Part shown: piece by piece, positions 9,526 to 18,125 of the stretch | How the letters are laid out: each line of letters opens with the position of its first letter | Position numbering within the stretch: the first letter of the stretch is position 1 | NCBI GenBank assembly: GCA_946615865.1 | Contig: CAMOIJ010000013.1 | Span: 1 to 54,392 of the forward strand | Direction: 5' to 3' | Length of the DNA: 54,392 nucleotides | From: an uncultured Lachnospiraceae bacterium | GTDB lineage: Bacteria; Bacillota; Clostridia; Lachnospirales; Lachnospiraceae | Made by a program: the position numbers and the translations under genes | The notes under the pieces: generated by a model | What the model was told of the DNA's origin: nothing | Database searches by the model: none | The model's input: the letters and a program-made list of their open reading frames with translations, nothing else

Positions 9526-9975
9526 ATGAGACTTATGGGACTGGATTTTGGCTCCAGGACATGCGGCGTGGCGCTCAGCGACGAGCTGTTTATGACCTCC
9601 CATCCGCTGGAGATCATAAGGCGCGACAGGGCGAACAAGCTTCGCAAGACATTGTCCAGGATCGAGGAGCTGTGCGGGCAGTACGATGTCAAGCTGATCG
9701 TGCTGGGACTGCCCCTCAACATGGACGATTCCGCCGGGTTTAGAGCCGAAGATACATTAGCGTTCCGGGAAGATGTGGAGCGCAGGACAGGTCTGCCTGT
9801 CGTGATGTCTGATGAGAGACTCACGACTGTGGAGGCCTATGAAATTATGGATAAAATGGAGATTCGCCGGGAAGACAGAGGCCGGTATGTGGATATGATC
9901 GCGGCCAGTATCATCCTCCGGGAATATATGGAGAACCATCGCGGCGAACTGGAACAGATGAGGAAAGAAAAATAA
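9526..9975 (+). CDS. ruvX: Putative pre-16S rRNA nuclease / Holliday junction resolvase YqgF
   Basis: YqgF/RuvX is an RNase H-fold nuclease implicated in maturation of the 16S rRNA 5' end, and named earlier as a Holliday junction resolvase. The 149-residue length is typical. The first catalytic Asp sits in MGLDFGSRTCGVALSD, the second acidic site in LIVLGLPLNMDDS, and the third in the segment YVDMIAASIILREYM; VVMSDERLTT is also a family signature. It begins 6 bp after ireB, and its stop codon shares one base with the start of the DUF1292 gene, so the three genes are translated as a unit. Confidence 0.94.
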   Translation: MRLMGLDFGSRTCGVALSDELFMTSHPLEIIRRDRANKLRKTLSRIEELCGQYDVKLIVLGLPLNMDDSAGFRAEDTLAFREDVERRTGLPVVMSDERLTTVEAYEIMDKMEIRREDRGRYVDMIAASIILREYMENHRGELEQMRKEK

Positions 9976-10241
9976 TGGAAAAGATCAGATTAGTACCAAC
10001 CGACTCTGCGGAGCCGGAGGAGTTCTATGTGCTGGAACAGGTCAAACTCGGCGGGAAGATGTACCTGCTCGTCACTGACGAGGAGGAGGGAGACGGCATG
10101 GCCCTGATCCTCAGAGATGACGCCGAGGAAGGCTCTGACGAGAGCCTCTATGCCGTCGTGGAAGACGACAACGAACTCTCGGCAGCGCTTCTTCTCTTCA
10201 GCGATAAACTCGAAGAGATGGGGATTCTGATCGAGGAATAA
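9975..10241 (+). CDS. DUF1292 family protein (YrzB-like)
   Basis: A small acidic protein (88 residues) of the DUF1292 family, whose function is unknown. The pattern is characteristic: a short beta-rich core (EEFYVLEQVKLGGKMYLLV) followed by a run of Glu/Asp (TDEEEGDGMA), then ESLYAVVEDDNELSA. Its ATG overlaps the ruvX stop (TAATG), implying translational coupling. The RNase J gene begins 11 bp downstream, so ireB-ruvX-DUF1292-rnjA may be a single operon. Nothing in the sequence suggests a catalytic site. Confidence 0.88.
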   Translation: MEKIRLVPTDSAEPEEFYVLEQVKLGGKMYLLVTDEEEGDGMALILRDDAEEGSDESLYAVVEDDNELSAALLLFSDKLEEMGILIEE

Positions 10242-10252
10242 GAGGATATAAC

Positions 10253-11947
10253 TTGAAGAGAAATACAGAAAAGGAACAGAGACAGCCGGCGCTCAGGATC
10301 ATTCCTCTGGGAGGGCTTGAGCAGATCGGAATGAATATCACTGCCTTCGAGTATGAAGACAGTATTATTGTTGTAGACTGCGGTCTTGCGTTTCCGGAGG
10401 ACGACATGTTCGGGATCGACCTTGTCATTCCGGACACCACATATCTTGAGAATAACATCGACAAGGTTAAGGGATTTGTCATTACCCACGGACACGAAGA
10501 CCACATCGGCGCGCTGCCCTATGTCCTTCAGAAGATCAATGTCCCGGTGTTCGCCACAAGGCTCACTATGGGCATCATTGAGAACAAGCTTAAGGAACGC
10601 GGCATGATGGAGATGACCCAGAGAAAGGTCATCCCTTTCGGCTCCTCCGTCACGCTGGGATGTTTCAGGGTCGAGTTCATTAAGACCAACCACAGCATTG
10701 TTGACGCCGCGGCGCTCGCCATTTACACACCGGCGGGGATCGTGGTGCACACGGGCGACTTCAAGGTCGACTACACGCCGGTATACGGCGACGCGATCGA
10801 TCTGCAGAGATTCGCTGAACTGGGCAGAAAGGGAGTCCTGGCGCTTCTTTGCGACTCCACAAACGCCGAGCGCCCCGGCTTTACGCCCTCGGAGAGAACG
10901 GTCGGAAAGACCATCGACCAGCTCTTCCAGGAGCACAGCGACACGAGGATCATCATTGCGACCTTCGCTTCCAACGTGGACAGGGTGCAGCAGATCATCA
11001 ATTCCGCCTACAAACACGGTAGGAAGGTAGTCGTGGAAGGCCGCAGCATGGTCAATATCATCGCGACGGCTTCCGAACTGGGCTGCCTGGACGTACCTGC
11101 CAATACCCTGATCAGCGTAGACGAGCTCAAGAACTACCCCGGAGAGCAGACCGTCATTATCACGACAGGAAGCCAGGGCGAGAGCATGGCGGCCCTCAGC
11201 CGCATGGCGGAGAGCATTCACAGGAAGATATCGATCGGACAGGGAGATACCGTTATCTTCTCCTCCAGTCCCATCCCGGGCAATGAGAAAGCGGTCACCA
11301 ACGTGATTAATAAGCTTCTTTTGAAGGGGGCGGACGTCATATTCCAGGACGTCCATGTCTCGGGCCACCCCTGTCAGGAAGACATCAAGCTGATCTATAC
11401 TTTGGTTCAGCCCAAATATTCCGTGCCTGTACACGGCGAATACCGCCATCTCAAGGCACAGGCCAAGCTGGTCAGGGAGCTGGGAATCGACAAGGAGAAC
11501 ATTTTCATCCTGCAGTCGGGAGACGTGCTTGAACTGACCCCTGACAGCGCGAAGGTGACGGACAGTGTTCCGGTCGGCAACATCCTGGTTGACGGACTCG
11601 GCGTGGGAGACGTGGGCAACATCGTCCTCAGAGACCGCCAGCACCTGGCAGAGGACGGCATTGTCATCGTGACATTCGCCATGGAGAGCGGTACAGAGAA
11701 GATCGTATCAGCTCCGGAGATCACTTCCAGGGGCTTTGTATATATCAAGGAAGCGGACGTTCTGATGAACGGCGCGAATCTCGTGGCGCAGGGCGCTCTC
11801 TATGCCTGCCAGGAGAGAAGGACCCTGGACCGCAACCGCATCAAGGCGGTAGTAAGGGACAATCTGAGCGATTATTTCTGGAAGAAGACCCAGAGAAGAC
11901 CCATGATTCTTCCGATCATCGTGGAGATCGGCAGAGATAACTATTAA
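10253..11947 (+). CDS. rnjA: Ribonuclease J
   Basis: RNase J is a metallo-beta-lactamase/beta-CASP ribonuclease with endonuclease and 5'-3' exonuclease activity, central to mRNA decay and rRNA maturation in Firmicutes. The 564-residue protein has the metal motif HGHEDHIGALPY at about 79-90, HTGDFKVDYTP as a further metal-binding segment, the beta-CASP motif region with SQGES, and PVHGEYRHL near the distal metal histidine. Start is TTG at 10253 with AGAGGATATAAC before it. One copy is visible, so whether it corresponds to J1 or J2 cannot be decided here. It follows the ireB-ruvX-DUF1292 cluster closely and precedes the MltG-like stub. Confidence 0.95.
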   Translation: MKRNTEKEQRQPALRIIPLGGLEQIGMNITAFEYEDSIIVVDCGLAFPEDDMFGIDLVIPDTTYLENNIDKVKGFVITHGHEDHIGALPYVLQKINVPVFATRLTMGIIENKLKERGMMEMTQRKVIPFGSSVTLGCFRVEFIKTNHSIVDAAALAIYTPAGIVVHTGDFKVDYTPVYGDAIDLQRFAELGRKGVLALLCDSTNAERPGFTPSERTVGKTIDQLFQEHSDTRIIIATFASNVDRVQQIINSAYKHGRKVVVEGRSMVNIIATASELGCLDVPANTLISVDELKNYPGEQTVIITTGSQGESMAALSRMAESIHRKISIGQGDTVIFSSSPIPGNEKAVTNVINKLLLKGADVIFQDVHVSGHPCQEDIKLIYTLVQPKYSVPVHGEYRHLKAQAKLVRELGIDKENIFILQSGDVLELTPDSAKVTDSVPVGNILVDGLGVGDVGNIVLRDRQHLAEDGIVIVTFAMESGTEKIVSAPEITSRGFVYIKEADVLMNGANLVAQGALYACQERRTLDRNRIKAVVRDNLSDYFWKKTQRRPMILPIIVEIGRDNY

Positions 11948-11993
11948 TCATCATAAACTTTAGTACAGCGGACGGCAGTACGGGAGGCGTGTA

Positions 11994-12524
11994 GTGAGAA
12001 AAATGCGCACCACTATCGGGGTTGTGATCGATACCCTCGGCAGTATCATCATTTACGCAGTGATCGCGGCGGCGATTCTGTTCATGGCGGGACAGGCCAA
12101 ACACTACTATGACGTAGGTTACGGCGTGTTTTCCCAGCAGGGAAAAGATGCAAGGGGAACCGGCAAAGTAGTGGCTTTCACCGTGGAAGAGGGCGTCAAG
12201 GCACCCAAACTCGCTGAACAGCTCGAGGAGCAGGGGATCATAGAATCCGCGAGGCTCTTCCTGATCCAGGAGAGGGTGTCCGACTATGCGGGCATGTATG
12301 TCGCGGGAACTTACGCGCTTTCTTCTGAAATGACGACTGAGGAGATCATGAGGGTGATCTCCGCGAAAGAGGCTTCGCCCTATGAGATGCCTGTCGAGGA
12401 GGCAGCTCCGGCGGCGGAACCGGCTGCTGAGGAGGCTCCCGCGGCGGAAGCGCCTGCTGAGGAGCAGCCCATTGAAGGAACAGACGGCGGAGAAGAAACC
12501 GAAGGCGAAGGAGAAGAGGGCTGA
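11994..12524 (+). CDS. Short MltG/YceG-like membrane protein without the catalytic domain
   Basis: A 176-residue protein with one N-terminal membrane helix (about 12-34), then a segment resembling the LysM-like start of MltG (VVAFTVEEGVKAPKLAEQLEEQGII...ARLFLIQERV...YVAGTYALSSEMTTEEIMRVIS). It ends in a low-complexity Ala/Glu/Pro tail (about 130-176). Full MltG, an endolytic murein transglycosylase, is about 340-380 residues; the catalytic glutamate domain is missing, so transglycosylase activity is unlikely. The frame is intact and GGGAGGCGTGTA gives a good binding site for the GTG start, so this looks like a stable short variant rather than a fresh truncation. In Bacillus, full mltG (yrrL) precedes yrrM, and here trmR follows, so the stub keeps the ancestral place. 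Confidence 0.75.
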   Translation: MRKMRTTIGVVIDTLGSIIIYAVIAAAILFMAGQAKHYYDVGYGVFSQQGKDARGTGKVVAFTVEEGVKAPKLAEQLEEQGIIESARLFLIQERVSDYAGMYVAGTYALSSEMTTEEIMRVISAKEASPYEMPVEEAAPAAEPAAEEAPAAEAPAEEQPIEGTDGGEETEGEGEEG

Positions 12525-12554
12525 GAGGGTGATCAGGACACTGATCATGAGAGT

Positions 12555-13268
12555 ATGACAGATTATTTGGAAAAATTTGCCGCGCAGAGAGATGCCGGGG
12601 AGCGGATCAGTGTGTTCGCGGAGTCTCTGCTCGCGGAACAGTCCCCGGAACTGAGAAATTTAGAGAAAAAGGCTCTGGAGGAAGGAGTACCGATCATTCG
12701 GCCCCAAACCCGGGGCCTTATTCAGTGTCTTTTGGAATTGCTTGCGCCGCGCAGGATCCTGGAGATCGGCACGGCGGTGGGCTACTCGGCACTGGTCATG
12801 TACACTTACGCGCCCGCTGACTGTGAGATTATCACAATAGAACGCGATGAGGACAGAGCTGCTGAAGCGCGGCTGAATTTTGACAGGTTCGGGGCGGAGA
12901 GGATCACACTCCTTGAGGGGGACGCGGCTCAGATCCTGCCGGAAGTCACAGGCACCTTCGACCTGATCTTCATGGACGCGGCGAAGGGGCAATATATCCG
13001 GTTCCTGCCGGAGGTTATCAGGCTCCTTAAGGAGGGCGGCGTTCTGCTGTCCGACAATGTCCTCAAAGAGGGCGAGATCCTGGAGTCGAAGTTCTCGGTG
13101 ACTCGGCGCAACCGCACGATCCACAAGAGAATGCGGGAGTATCTGGCAGCGGTCTCGGAGGACCGGCGCCTTAGGACGATACTCCTTGAGACGGGCGACG
13201 GCGCGGCGCTCTCGGTGCGCAGGCGAGGTATGGCTGATAATACAGAGGCCGGAGATCTCCGGCAGTGA
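12555..13268 (+). CDS. trmR: O-methyltransferase, tRNA 5-hydroxyuridine methyltransferase TrmR-like
   Basis: A SAM-dependent O-methyltransferase of the class that includes Bacillus TrmR (YrrM), which makes 5-methoxyuridine at tRNA position 34 from 5-hydroxyuridine. The 237-residue protein shows SAM motif I as ILEIGTAVGYSAL at about 68-80, the metal/catalytic Asp segment IFMDAAKGQY, and DNVLKEGEI, all typical of the metal-dependent methyltransferase_3 family. Its stop overlaps the reading frame of the next gene, a U32 peptidase-family protein. That pairing matches yrrM-yrrN/yrrO, whose products hydroxylate and then methylate U34. The family assignment is firm; the tRNA substrate is inferred from synteny. 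Confidence 0.82.
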   Translation: MTDYLEKFAAQRDAGERISVFAESLLAEQSPELRNLEKKALEEGVPIIRPQTRGLIQCLLELLAPRRILEIGTAVGYSALVMYTYAPADCEIITIERDEDRAAEARLNFDRFGAERITLLEGDAAQILPEVTGTFDLIFMDAAKGQYIRFLPEVIRLLKEGGVLLSDNVLKEGEILESKFSVTRRNRTIHKRMREYLAAVSEDRRLRTILLETGDGAALSVRRRGMADNTEAGDLRQ

Positions 13269-13276
13269 GGAATGAT

Positions 13277-14563
13277 ATGGCACAGAATGCAAAAAAGAGA
13301 AAGACAGAGCTGCTTCTCCCCGCTAAGGACCTGGAAGTGCTCAAAACCGCCGTCCGCTACGGAGCGGACGCTGTCTATATTGGAGGAGAAGCCTATGGCC
13401 TTCGCGCCAAGGCGAGGAACTTTTCGCCGGCAGAGATGGCAGAGGGGATACACTACGCCCATGAGAGAGGGGTGAAGGTGTATGTCACAGCCAATATTCT
13501 TGCCCACAACAGTGATCTCACGGGGGCTGAGCAATATTTTGGCCAGTTGGCGGAGATGAAGCCTGACGCGATCCTGGTGGCGGATCCCGGAATGTTCATG
13601 CTGGCGAAGAAAGCGTGCCCGGAGATTCCGCTGCACATCTCCACCCAGGCCAACAACACCAACTACGGGACATTCAATTTCTGGTTCGACCTGGGAGCGG
13701 AGAGGGTGGTCTGCGCGAGAGAACTGAGCCTTGTGGAGATCGCGCAGATCCGCAGGCATATCCCCGAGGACAGGGAGATCGAGGCATTCGTGCACGGGGC
13801 GATGTGCATCTCATATTCGGGAAGATGCCTTTTGTCCAATTATTTTACGGGCAGGGACGCCAACCACGGCGCATGCACGCACCCCTGCAGGTGGAAATAC
13901 GCCGTTATGGAGGAATCCAGGCCGGGTGTCTATCTTCCGATCGAGGAAAACGAGAGAGGGACATTCGTTTTCAACTCCAGGGACCTGTGCATGATCGAGC
14001 ACATCCCGGACCTTCTTCGGGCGGGCGTGGACAGCCTTAAGATCGAGGGCCGCATGAAGACGGCGCTCTATGTCGCGTCGGTGGCAAGGGCGTACAGACA
14101 GGCTCTCGACGACTTTGACAAGAGCGAAGAACTCTATCAGTCCAGGATCCCGGAGTATCAGGACGCGATCAAAAAGTGCACTTACAGAAGGTTCACCACA
14201 GGGTTTTACTATGGCAGGCCTGATGAGGAGGCTATGGTCTACGACAGCAATACCTATGTCAATGAAGCTGTTTTCCTCGGAATTATCGAGGAGATCACGC
14301 CGGAGGGAAGGGCGCGCATCATGCAGAGGAACAAATTCTGCGTCGGAGACCGCATAGAGATTATGAAACCTGACGGAAGAGATATTCCGATTATCGTAAA
14401 TTCAATGTATAATCAGAATGGAGAGAGTGTAATCAGCGCGCCTCACCCCAAGGAGATCATCGATCTTGAACTGGTGAACGCCGCTGATCCTTCTAAGGCT
14501 GCTGAGATCGAAGCGGGTGACATTTTGAGAGTGGTTGTCGCCCCCAAGGCTGAAGCAGAATAA
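13277..14563 (+). CDS. trhP: Peptidase U32 family protein, TrhP-like tRNA hydroxylation protein
   Basis: U32-family protein of 428 residues. Members YrrN/YrrO (TrhP1/TrhP2) and E. coli YegQ (TrhP) are needed for prephenate-dependent 5-hydroxyuridine formation at tRNA position 34; proteolysis is unproven for most members. The U32 signature is clear: EAFVHGAMCISYSGRCLLS, followed by HGACTHPCRW, providing conserved cysteines for a probable Fe-S site. Bacillus has two adjacent copies; here there is one, of the longer type with the C-terminal beta domain. The ATG at 13277 is preferred because GAGG lies 6 bp upstream. A GTG at 13265, overlapping the trmR stop, would add four residues. Adjacent trmR completes the route to 5-methoxyuridine. 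Confidence 0.85.
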   Translation: MAQNAKKRKTELLLPAKDLEVLKTAVRYGADAVYIGGEAYGLRAKARNFSPAEMAEGIHYAHERGVKVYVTANILAHNSDLTGAEQYFGQLAEMKPDAILVADPGMFMLAKKACPEIPLHISTQANNTNYGTFNFWFDLGAERVVCARELSLVEIAQIRRHIPEDREIEAFVHGAMCISYSGRCLLSNYFTGRDANHGACTHPCRWKYAVMEESRPGVYLPIEENERGTFVFNSRDLCMIEHIPDLLRAGVDSLKIEGRMKTALYVASVARAYRQALDDFDKSEELYQSRIPEYQDAIKKCTYRRFTTGFYYGRPDEEAMVYDSNTYVNEAVFLGIIEEITPEGRARIMQRNKFCVGDRIEIMKPDGRDIPIIVNSMYNQNGESVISAPHPKEIIDLELVNAADPSKAAEIEAGDILRVVVAPKAEAE

Positions 14564-14587
14564 TTGTTGTAAAAAGGGGAAGAGAAA

Positions 14588-15943
14588 ATGAAGATCATAG
14601 TGGTTGGCTGTGGCAAGGTCGGCGCAGCTCTTACGGCTCAGTTGAGCCAGGAGGGGCACGACATTGCTGTTATTGACGTGGACAGCAGGGTAGTCACTGA
14701 CATATCAAACAATTACGACGTCCTCGGACTTGTAGGAAACGGCGCTAGTCACTCCGTACAGATGGAGGCCGGGATAGAAAAAGCCGACCTTTTAGTGGCG
14801 GCGACGGATTCCGACGAACTGAACCTGCTGTGCTGCCTCATCGCTAAGAAGGCAGGTGGATGCAATACCATTGCGAGAGTAAGAAATCCCGTTTATAACA
14901 GCGAGATCGATTTTATCAAAGAAGAACTGGGCCTGTCCCTCACCGTAAACCCTGAGTACGCGGCGGCGACTGAAGCGGCGAGAGTGCTCCGGTTCCCTTC
15001 CGCTGTTCAGATCGAGACTTTTGCAAAGGGAAAGGTGGAGATCATCAAGGTGAGGATCCCGGACGGCTCTGTCCTGGACGGCTGCCCCCTCGCGCAGATC
15101 CACAAGAGGACCGGCACAGACGTGCTGATCTGCACGGTGGAGAGAGGCGATCAGGTAGAGATCCCAAACGGCGCGTTCGTATTAAAGGCCGGGGATGTCA
15201 TCAGTATCGTGGCGTCCAAAGAAAATACCAGAGATTTTGTGGCAAGGATCGGCCTTAAGAGCCGCAGAGTCAGGGACTGCATGATCATAGGCGGCGGCAA
15301 GATCGCGTTCTATCTCGCGCAGCAGCTGATCGATACCGGCATACGGGTCAAGATCATCGAGAAAGACAGGGACCGCTGCGAGGAACTGTGCGATCTGCTC
15401 CCCAAGGCGACCATCATCAATGCCGACGCCGCCAACCAGAATATTCTCATGGAGGAGGGCATCAGGGAGTGCGAGTCCTTTGTGACGCTGACAGGCATGG
15501 ACGAGGAGAACCTGTTCCTGTCCCTGTTCGCCCAGGAAAGCTCCAAAGCCAAGGTCATCACCAAGGTGGACCGTCTGGATTTTGACGAGATCATCAAGCG
15601 CCTTGACCTGGGAACGCTCCTGCATCCCAAGAATATTACGGCGGACAATATTCTGCGCTATGTGCGCGCACTGCAGAACTCCATCGGCAGTAACGTGGAG
15701 ACGCTGTATAAGATCATTGAAAACAAGGTGGAAGCTCTGGAATTCATGATCCAGACAGATTCCCCCGTAGTTGGGATCCCGCTGTCCCAGCTCAAGGTTA
15801 AGCCGAATGTCCTCGTCGCATGCATCAGTCATGATGGCAGGATCAGTATCCCGAACGGAAATTCCATCATCCGCGTGGGCGACAGCGTAGTCGTAGTCAC
15901 CTCCCACCTCGGATTCAGGGACATCAGGGATATTCTCAAGTGA
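14588..15943 (+). CDS. trkA: Trk potassium uptake regulatory subunit TrkA
   Basis: Cytoplasmic NAD-binding regulatory subunit of the Trk/Ktr potassium channel-like transporter. The 451-residue protein has the duplicated arrangement RCK_N-RCK_C-RCK_N-RCK_C: first Rossmann motif GCGKVGAAL at about 7-15, second IIGGGKIAFYLAQ at about 230-242, each followed by a C-terminal subdomain. AAAAGGGGAAGAGAAA precedes the ATG. trkH begins 16 bp after the stop, so the two form an operon. RCK_C domains of several Firmicutes potassium transporters bind cyclic di-AMP; this genome encodes CdaA 22 kb away, but binding by this protein is only inferred. Confidence 0.95.
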   Translation: MKIIVVGCGKVGAALTAQLSQEGHDIAVIDVDSRVVTDISNNYDVLGLVGNGASHSVQMEAGIEKADLLVAATDSDELNLLCCLIAKKAGGCNTIARVRNPVYNSEIDFIKEELGLSLTVNPEYAAATEAARVLRFPSAVQIETFAKGKVEIIKVRIPDGSVLDGCPLAQIHKRTGTDVLICTVERGDQVEIPNGAFVLKAGDVISIVASKENTRDFVARIGLKSRRVRDCMIIGGGKIAFYLAQQLIDTGIRVKIIEKDRDRCEELCDLLPKATIINADAANQNILMEEGIRECESFVTLTGMDEENLFLSLFAQESSKAKVITKVDRLDFDEIIKRLDLGTLLHPKNITADNILRYVRALQNSIGSNVETLYKIIENKVEALEFMIQTDSPVVGIPLSQLKVKPNVLVACISHDGRISIPNGNSIIRVGDSVVVVTSHLGFRDIRDILK

Positions 15944-15959
15944 CGGACAGGAGGCGATT

Positions 15960-17402
15960 ATGAATTATTCCATTATTCGGAAAATACTCGGCGTCGTCAT
16001 TCAGTTCACCGGGGCTTTTCTGGCTCTCCCGGCTGTCTGCGGACTGTTCTACGGGGAGAAACAGGCGATCGTCTACATAGTTCTTTCCATCGCGTATTTC
16101 GTGATCGGAAGGATAATCTCCGGTTTCAAGCTGAGCAGCAACGCCTACTACGCAAGGGAAGGCCTTGTGATCGTAGGCATGAGCTGGATCGTCATCAGTA
16201 TTCTGGGCGCGATCCCGCTGGTGATCACGAAGGACATCCCGAGTTTTACGGACGCGCTGTTTGAGACGGTCTCCGGCTTTACGACGACGGGATCCAGTAT
16301 TCTGAGCGATGTCGAAGCCCTGAGCCACACGGGTCTCTTCTGGCGAAGCTTCACTCACTGGGTCGGCGGCATGGGCGTCATCGTCTTTATCCTCGCGGTG
16401 CTCCCGATGACCGGCGGCTACAACATGAACCTCATGAGGGCGGAGAGCCCGGGCCCTACGGTCGGCAAGCTTGTCCCGCGCATGAAAGACACTGCCAAAA
16501 TATTGTATTCAATCTATTTCGGCATCACTGTAGCGGAGATCATCGTCCTGGTCATTGTCGGAATGCCGCTGTTCGACGCGCTCTGCATTTCTTTCGGCAG
16601 CGCCGGGACGGGAGGCTTCGGCGTGCGCAACGACAGCTGCGCCGGATATTCCAGTCTGATGCAGAGTATCATCACGGTGTTCATCCTCATGTTCGGCGTC
16701 AACTTCAACGCTTACTTCTTCATTCTGAGAAGGAAGTTTGATGAAGTCTTCAAGATGAGCGAGCTGAAGGGATATTTTGGCATCGTAGCATTCTCGATCA
16801 TCACGATCACGATCAACGTGCGGAATATGTTCCCGACGCTGTATCAGGCGTTCCATCACTCTGCGTTCCAGGTCGCTTCGATCATCACGACCACAGGTTT
16901 CGCTACGGCGGACTTCGACCGGTGGCCGCAGTATTCCAGGGCGCTGCTGGTACTGATCATGTTTGTAGGCGCCTGCGCCGGCAGTACCGGCGGCGGTATG
17001 AAGGTCTCCCGTATCATGCTCATGTTCAAGACCGTGTACCGCGAGATCCGCAAGTACCTGCATCCCCGCGCTGTGACGAACGTCACCATGGACGGCAAGA
17101 CAATGGACAGAAGCACACTGCACAGTGTCAGCGTCTACCTGTCCACCTACATGCTGCTGTTCTCGGTATCAGTGCTGCTGATCACCCTCTTTGAGAACCT
17201 CGACCTCGAGACAGTGTTCACTTCAGTGGCCTGTACATTCAACAACATCGGACCCGGCCTTTCCAAAGTAGGCCCGACCTGCAACTTTGGATTTATGCAG
17301 CCGGTCACCAAGTATATCCTCATGTTTGATATGCTTGCAGGCCGCCTCGAGCTGTATCCGATGCTGATGCTGCTGACACCGGCAGTGTGGAAGAATGCGT
17401 AA
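15960..17402 (+). CDS. trkH: Trk potassium uptake membrane subunit TrkH
   Basis: Integral membrane potassium-translocating subunit with four M1-P-M2 pore units. The 480-residue protein shows the four selectivity-filter segments: GFTTTGSS, GSAGTGGFG, ITTTGFA and FNNIGPG. A long helical region around AGSTGGGMKVSR includes the gating-loop segment. ACAGGAGGCGATT precedes the ATG. It partners with trkA immediately upstream. A strong stem-loop terminator begins 13 bp after its stop, ending the operon. Confidence 0.95.
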   Translation: MNYSIIRKILGVVIQFTGAFLALPAVCGLFYGEKQAIVYIVLSIAYFVIGRIISGFKLSSNAYYAREGLVIVGMSWIVISILGAIPLVITKDIPSFTDALFETVSGFTTTGSSILSDVEALSHTGLFWRSFTHWVGGMGVIVFILAVLPMTGGYNMNLMRAESPGPTVGKLVPRMKDTAKILYSIYFGITVAEIIVLVIVGMPLFDALCISFGSAGTGGFGVRNDSCAGYSSLMQSIITVFILMFGVNFNAYFFILRRKFDEVFKMSELKGYFGIVAFSIITITINVRNMFPTLYQAFHHSAFQVASIITTTGFATADFDRWPQYSRALLVLIMFVGACAGSTGGGMKVSRIMLMFKTVYREIRKYLHPRAVTNVTMDGKTMDRSTLHSVSVYLSTYMLLFSVSVLLITLFENLDLETVFTSVACTFNNIGPGLSKVGPTCNFGFMQPVTKYILMFDMLAGRLELYPMLMLLTPAVWKNA

Positions 17403-17415
17403 GATTTAATTCATT

Positions 17416-17450
17416 GAGCCGGAGAGCATTTGCCCGCCGGCTCTTTTTTA
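17416..17450 (+). terminator. Terminator after trkH
   Basis: A 7-bp stem GAGCCGG (17416-17422) pairs with CCGGCTC (17437-17443), followed by a seven-T run. It is a clear intrinsic terminator for trkA-trkH. Confidence 0.88.
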
Positions 17451-17470
17451 TGGAAAAATAAAAAAAAGAC

Positions 17471-17499
17471 TTGCCAAAACGGAAAGCATCCTCTATAAT
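17471..17499 (+). promoter_or_regulatory. Promoter of tRNA-Gln
   Basis: TTGCCA at 17471-17476 and a perfect TATAAT at 17494-17499 are exactly 17 bp apart. The tRNA begins 42 bp after the -10 box. This is one of the best sigma-A-type promoters in the window. Confidence 0.85.
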
Positions 17500-17540
17500 C
17501 ATAATTCGTAGCCGACAGATATGTCGTTTACATATATTAT

Positions 17541-17613
17541 AGGGCTATAGCCAAACGGTAAGGCAGCGGACTCTGACTCCGTCATTTTGAAGGTTCGAAT
17601 CCTTCTAGCCCTG
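17541..17613 (+). tRNA. tRNA-Gln (anticodon CTG)
   Basis: A cloverleaf can be drawn. Acceptor stem AGGGCTA pairs with TAGCCCT (17541-17547 with 17606-17612). The anticodon stem is GCGGA/TCCGT with loop CTCTGAC, giving CTG at 17573-17575. The T arm is GAAGG-TTCGAAT-CCTTC. The anticodon reads CAG, so the tRNA is glutamine-specific. The 3' CCA is not encoded and must be added, presumably by the Cca enzyme encoded at 43.1 kb. The tRNA is a single gene with its own promoter and terminator. Confidence 0.93.
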
Positions 17614-17622
17614 CGCTAGATT

Positions 17623-17656
17623 AAGGCTTTCATCCCATGGGATGGAAGCCTTTTTT
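17623..17656 (+). terminator. Terminator after tRNA-Gln
   Basis: A 13-bp stem with one G-T pair (17623-17635 with 17640-17652) and a CATG loop, followed by a T run, ends the tRNA transcript 10 bp past the tRNA. Confidence 0.88.
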
Positions 17657-17690
17657 CATGTCTTTTTCATTTCTGAAACCTGATTTCATG

Positions 17691-17797
17691 GGAACATCCG
17701 TGGGAATTTCTGTGGGAACTGCCGAGGGAACTTCTGTGGGAGCATCTGTGGAACTTCTGTGGGAGCATCTGTGGGAACTGCCGAGGGAACTGACGGT
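17691..17797. repeat. 12-bp tandem array, nine units
   Basis: Nine head-to-tail units of a 12-mer with consensus near GGAACTTCTGTG start at 17691, 17703, 17715, 17727, 17739, 17751, 17762, 17774 and 17786; one unit (17751) is 11 bp. On the minus strand the array can be read as a Thr-Glu-Val-Pro-like tetrapeptide repeat, but the 11-bp unit breaks the frame. There is no binding site, so I do not call a gene. Confidence 0.85.
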
Positions 17798-17810
17798 TGT
17801 AAGGCTGTCT

Positions 17811-18125
17811 GGCACAAATATTCCATCGAATTTGGCGCTGCGAAAAATCGGATGGATCGTGAAAACCCTGATCGGCACAAATCCTCCATCCACTTTGGCT
17901 CGTTGAATAATCCGATGGACTGCAAAAATGTGCTCTGGCACAAATTCTACATCCACTTCCGGATACGGCTGAATCCGATGGTGTGCGAAGAATATCTCCT
18001 GTGCAAAGCCTCCAGCCATTTACGCTCATATGTCAAATTCGATGGTGTTATAGTCAGGCAACGCCAAAACAAGCCCCATCCATATCAAGTCATATGCAGA
18101 ATCCGATGGGGTGCCTCGACAAAAC
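17811..18125 (-). repeat. 63-bp tandem repeat array, locus A, five units
   Basis: Five units begin at 17811, 17874, 17937, 18000 and 18063. Each carries a GGCACAAAT-like box, then CCATC at about +13, then an ATCCGATGG-like box at about +37. The GATGG boxes fall at 17851, 17914, 17977, 18041 and 18105, a spacing of 63-64 bp. CCATC and GATGG can pair, giving each unit a small hairpin. The last units are more diverged. Read on the minus strand, the units match the repeats upstream of tilS (45.9-46.2 kb). Several frames are open across the array on both strands, but none has a start site or familiar domain. Confidence 0.85.

Noticed and set aside
12530..12547. Twin TGATCA palindromes before trmR as an operator
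   Set aside because: Short, with no matching sites elsewhere; the six-base palindrome is common by chance and the spacer lies inside an operon.
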